From Flagellimonas flava (lineage in GTDB: Bacteria > Bacteroidota > Bacteroidia > Flavobacteriales > Flavobacteriaceae), in contig NZ_FQWL01000005.1 in assembly GCF_900129665.1 (NCBI RefSeq), forward strand, positions 62,001 to 126,000: 64,000 nucleotides of DNA, in the 5' to 3' direction. Shown piece by piece: positions 55,623 to 64,000 of the stretch; position 1 is the first letter of the stretch; the number at the start of each line of letters is the position of its first letter. Under the pieces are notes generated by a model, which was not told the DNA's origin, did no database searches, and saw only the letters and a program-made list of their open reading frames with translations. The position numbers and the translations under genes are program-made.

Positions 55623-55820
55623 ATCAAAAATCTTAATTAAACTCTAACTACTATCACTACTATGCTAAAATTTGTATCTATTTGAGGTCGTGTAAGGAAT
55701 CGAACCCTGCTTTTCTGGACGGAGTAACCTATTCGGTGAGCATAAACTTTTATTATGTTTGAAAGCCTATATTTATTGGGGATTTAAGAGATAGGTTCTA
55801 GTCTCCCCGGCTCCACCTTC

Positions 55821-55855
55821 GCTCCCCGAAGCTTTATGCGAAGGGGAGCTTTTTT
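55821..55855 (+). terminator. G/C-rich hairpin with T run
   Basis: GCTCCCC and GGGGAGC pair across a 15-nt loop and are followed by a T run. An alternative pairing is CTTCGC/GCGAAG. What it terminates is unclear, because no gene directly precedes it. Confidence 0.7.
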
Positions 55856-55943
55856 CTTTAATTACATATCTTTCTGGTCTTTAAATATCCGCGTCCCCGA
55901 GCGGTGAGCTACGGTGGACGCCGTCCATTTATACCCAAATCTT

Positions 55944-56189
55944 ATGGCACTCCCTTATTCTGTTTATATTTTAAAATGCTCTAATGGACAGTTTTATACT
56001 GGTTTCTCAGCTAATTTAAGTCAGCGATTAAAAGCCCATGCCAAGGGCGAAGTATCTTTTACTAGGGACAAATTGCCCATTGAATTAGTCCATGTTTCCA
56101 AGTTTGCCAATAAACTAAGGGCGTACGATTTTGAGCGATACCTCAAAACTGGCTCTGGCATAGCATTTAGAAACAAACGTTTGGTTTAA
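55944..56189 (+). CDS. GIY-YIG nuclease-superfamily small protein
   Basis: About 81 aa from ATG 55944 (an in-frame GTG 55914 is unlikely). Single GIY-YIG domain of the UPF0213 type: YSVYILKCSNGQFYTGFS (the two motifs read VYI and YTG), then NLSQRLKAHAKGEVSFT, and a helical KLRAYDFERYLKTGSG. Such short genes are repeated many times in flavobacterial genomes, often next to tRNA-like sequence, and may move or be domesticated. The tRNA-like fragment upstream fits that. Confidence 0.85.
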   Translation: MALPYSVYILKCSNGQFYTGFSANLSQRLKAHAKGEVSFTRDKLPIELVHVSKFANKLRAYDFERYLKTGSGIAFRNKRLV

Positions 56190-56280
56190 CACGCCTCGTA
56201 GTTTTGAGCAAAGCGAAAAGTGAAGGAGGGCCTCACAATTTCGTTGATTACCATTATCTTCGAGATTATCTAGTACTCCA

Positions 56281-56565
56281 ATGTCCAAAGGAAAATCCTG
56301 GTTACGAATCCTTATCGACCTTATTGAGGTTTTTATCAACAGTAAGGCGAGCAACAAGCGAGGTCGCACATGGCATCAACATGTGGTGCCCTATGAAGAA
56401 GGTTGGGCCGTACGCCGCGAGGGCAACAAACGCGTAACAAGTAAACATCGTAAGCAGAGTACGGCGATTAGAAAAGCCAAAAGTCTGGCCAAAAAATATA
56501 AGGCAGACGTTGTTATCCATAGGGCCAGTGGAGGTATTCGAGAGCGAATCAGCTATGACGATTAA
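56281..56565 (+). CDS. DUF2188 protein
   Basis: 94 aa. The C-terminal 50 residues match DUF2188 (HVVPYEEGWAVRREGNKR, then KSLAKKYKADVVIHRASGG), a small domain of unknown function. The first 30 residues (ILIDLIEVFIN) are poorly conserved. No operon partners. Confidence 0.85.
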   Translation: MSKGKSWLRILIDLIEVFINSKASNKRGRTWHQHVVPYEEGWAVRREGNKRVTSKHRKQSTAIRKAKSLAKKYKADVVIHRASGGIRERISYDD

Positions 56566-56715
56566 CATTGAGCTGGTTAATTTGAGTCGACCCGCATATC
56601 GTTTTACTTAAGAGTCAAAAAAATTAAATGTAAAAGCTAGCCTCCTGCGGACAAACGTCCGCGGAGTTCTCGAATCTTTGTTTTTCCTTTGAATAGCAAT
56701 CCCAAATAATTTCCT

Positions 56716-57018
56716 ATGAAAGATAAGAAAAAGATCAACCTAGATGACCTGGAACTCCCTATTGAAGCCTATTTTGGAACCTTGGAGCGGCAAAAAAAGG
56801 ATTATTCATTAACCCGTTTACGGGTAAAGGGCTACCGAGACCTGCTTTTTAAATTGGAGTCCCTCCTTAACGTCTGTATTTTGGCCTTGGAAAACCCCAA
56901 TTCGGGCAACCATCAAGATATTTTGGAACCGGATGAGCATATCCAAGCCGTTTTGGAATTGGCCGCAAAACTGATTCCGCATGAGGAGGCCGAATTTTTG
57001 GATGGGATTGGTGGATAG
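56716..57018 (+). CDS. Conserved hypothetical protein
   Basis: 100 aa, acidic, helical, no signal and no membrane segment. ATG 56716 follows a G/C-rich hairpin-like stretch (near 56645-56670). I do not recognise a family. The composition and codon use look like a genuine flavobacterial gene. Confidence 0.65.
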   Translation: MKDKKKINLDDLELPIEAYFGTLERQKKDYSLTRLRVKGYRDLLFKLESLLNVCILALENPNSGNHQDILEPDEHIQAVLELAAKLIPHEEAEFLDGIGG

Positions 57019-57192
57019 TTAGGGTAAATTCCTGTCCACGGACACGCTTTCATCGACCAAAAAACTGGCCCAAACACGCATTTTTTCGATAAAAACAAGA
57101 CACACTTCCATTTATCCAAGGTTTGCTGCGCTTAACCAATGAATTGGTCCGAATCTGCATGGGTCTTCATCTTTACTCCAAAGATTTAACCT

Positions 57193-57327
57193 ATGAAAGC
57201 CATTATTTACAACCTTAAAAAGGAATTTTCAATCCCTGATAATCTTGCAGCTGCCATTTGTTGTTTGATTCTGTCCATCACCATATTCTTTATTATGGGG
57301 GTCATTAACAGACAGATTTTACTGTAA
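57193..57327 (+). CDS. Small single-span membrane protein
   Basis: 44 aa, ATG 57193 to TAA 57327: short charged start (MKAIIYNLKKEFSIPDN) and one hydrophobic helix (about residues 18-36, LAAAICCLILSITIFFIMG). Unknown function. It ends 11 nt before the end of the leftward GH2 gene, so it is convergent with it. Confidence 0.5.
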   Translation: MKAIIYNLKKEFSIPDNLAAAICCLILSITIFFIMGVINRQILL

Positions 57328-57338
57328 CCTTTAGCGAC

Positions 57339-63520
<6,182 letters not shown>

Positions 63521-63523
63521 TGG

Positions 63524-64000
63524 CTATTCCTCGTTTGTCAGCAACATTAAGATATGGGCAGCACTCCAACTAAAATTTGGAGCATTAAGTCCCTTCCCGG
63601 TAAGTGGGTGATAATTCTCAAAAATGGGAGTTCCCTTGTCCAAAATGCCCTCCGCTCCTTCCAATAGTTTTATGGTAGCAACATCCGCTTCTTCTTCAAA
63701 TCCATAATTTCTAAGGCCTTTGATGCCAAAGTATGCCTGATCTAACCAATTAGGACCTCTCCAATATCCTTTCAAGGGGTTGAATTTGGGATGATCGGCA
63801 GCCATGGTCTGAAAGGGTACTTTGACATAGAATTTCATGGGATCCATCATTTTATCTTTCACCTCTTTGGCCTGTTCTGATGAAGCTACTTTGGCCCAGA
63901 GTGGAATCCAACCCTCACTCCCTGCTCCTTCAACAAAAACATCACCTTTTAAGTTGGTATCGTAAAACCATCCATCTTTCTCACTAAAAAACTGCTTTTG
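63524..64000 (-). CDS. MGH1/GH63-like glycosidase, C-terminal part, cut by the window edge
   Basis: The frame is open to position 64000, so only the last 158 or so residues are visible. Segments EGAGSEGWIPLW, KGYWRGPNWLDQAYFGIKGL and ENYHPLTGKGLNAPNFSWSAAHI are typical of trehalase/GH63-like (alpha/alpha)6 glycosidases. The stop is 3 nt ahead of the fusion protein start (63520), so it is the upstream member of the operon. The fold is the same as the first half of the protein at 37558. Confidence 0.85.
   Translation of the reverse strand, partial: QKQFFSEKDGWFYDTNLKGDVFVEGAGSEGWIPLWAKVASSEQAKEVKDKMMDPMKFYVKVPFQTMAADHPKFNPLKGYWRGPNWLDQAYFGIKGLRNYGFEEEADVATIKLLEGAEGILDKGTPIFENYHPLTGKGLNAPNFSWSAAHILMLLTNEE

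Larger units (their letters stand above)
55547..55943. other. Intergenic region with two terminator-like hairpins
   Basis: 397 nt. It holds hairpins at 55597 and 55821. It also has a fragment (55691-55705) that on the minus strand reads like a tRNA T-arm (GCAGGGTTCGATTCC), and a tRNA-3'-end-like string ending GGCTCCACC near 55816. I could not fold a complete tRNA or tmRNA from it. Confidence 0.45.

Noticed and set aside
55680..55820. Possible complete tRNA or tmRNA
   Set aside because: Only T-arm-like and 3'-end-like strings are present. I could not form an acceptor stem with anticodon arm, and no tmRNA tag reading frame (such as one ending YALAA) is visible.

Overview
The window looks like chromosome of an aerobic marine Flavobacteriia, of the Zobellia/Maribacter/Arenibacter type. 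The pointers are a SusC/SusD pair with its own FecI/FecR regulators, six sulfatase genes or remnants, promoters of the Bacteroidetes TAnnTTTG type, many lipoprotein signals, DUF983 and DUF4199 proteins, and an oxygen-dependent formylglycine-generating enzyme. Placement is by gene content and signal style only. I saw no integrase, transposase, CRISPR array or complete RNA gene.

Region 1 (1-15.5 kb): a peroxiredoxin, then a LytTR response regulator that converges on a 1,687-residue pseudokinase/AAA/GAF/histidine-kinase protein. To their right lie four short rightward transcription units: a helical protein plus K+-channel-like protein; an outer-membrane barrel; a sulfatase plus barrel; and lipoprotein, barrel, HtrA protease, formylglycine-generating enzyme and DUF983. 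Each is preceded by the same composite promoter: two 9-bp LytTR-type half-sites 12 bp apart, then exactly 33 bp, then a TAnnTTTG-like box. I read this as one undescribed regulon controlled by the adjacent two-component pair and devoted to sulfatase export and maturation at the cell envelope. It is the strongest novel signal in the window.

Region 2 (15.5-21.1 kb): a ZIP metal transporter, two zinc alcohol dehydrogenases, two tandem lumazine-binding/NTF2-like proteins, a TetR regulator and a nonsense-interrupted NAD(P)-binding protein. Three aligned 22-bp sites precede three of these genes and are probable TetR operators.

Region 3 (21.6-53.3 kb): a large polysaccharide utilisation locus. Order: sulfatase; ECF sigma factor; FecR; SusC; SusD; aldose 1-epimerase; GH36-like alpha-galactosidase; two tandem sulfatases with a homogenised block; an (alpha/alpha)6-plus-beta-propeller glycosidase; a further sulfatase and a sulfatase remnant; a PL14-like jelly-roll protein; an omptin-like barrel; a beta-lactamase-fold pseudoenzyme; galactokinase; galactose-1-phosphate uridylyltransferase; LacI regulator; sodium/solute symporter; GH2 enzyme. 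Together these would bind a sulfated, galactose-rich glycan, desulfate and trim it in the periplasm, import galactose, and feed it into the Leloir pathway. galE is not in the window.

Region 4 (53.4-64 kb): small genes (a membrane LuxR-type protein, DUF4199, a frameshifted DUF1801, a metallo-beta-lactamase-fold lipoprotein, GIY-YIG, DUF2188 and two small unknowns). A leftward operon follows, with a LacZ-type GH2 lipoprotein, a kinase/M23/aminotransferase fusion, and an MGH1/GH63-like glycosidase cut by the right edge.
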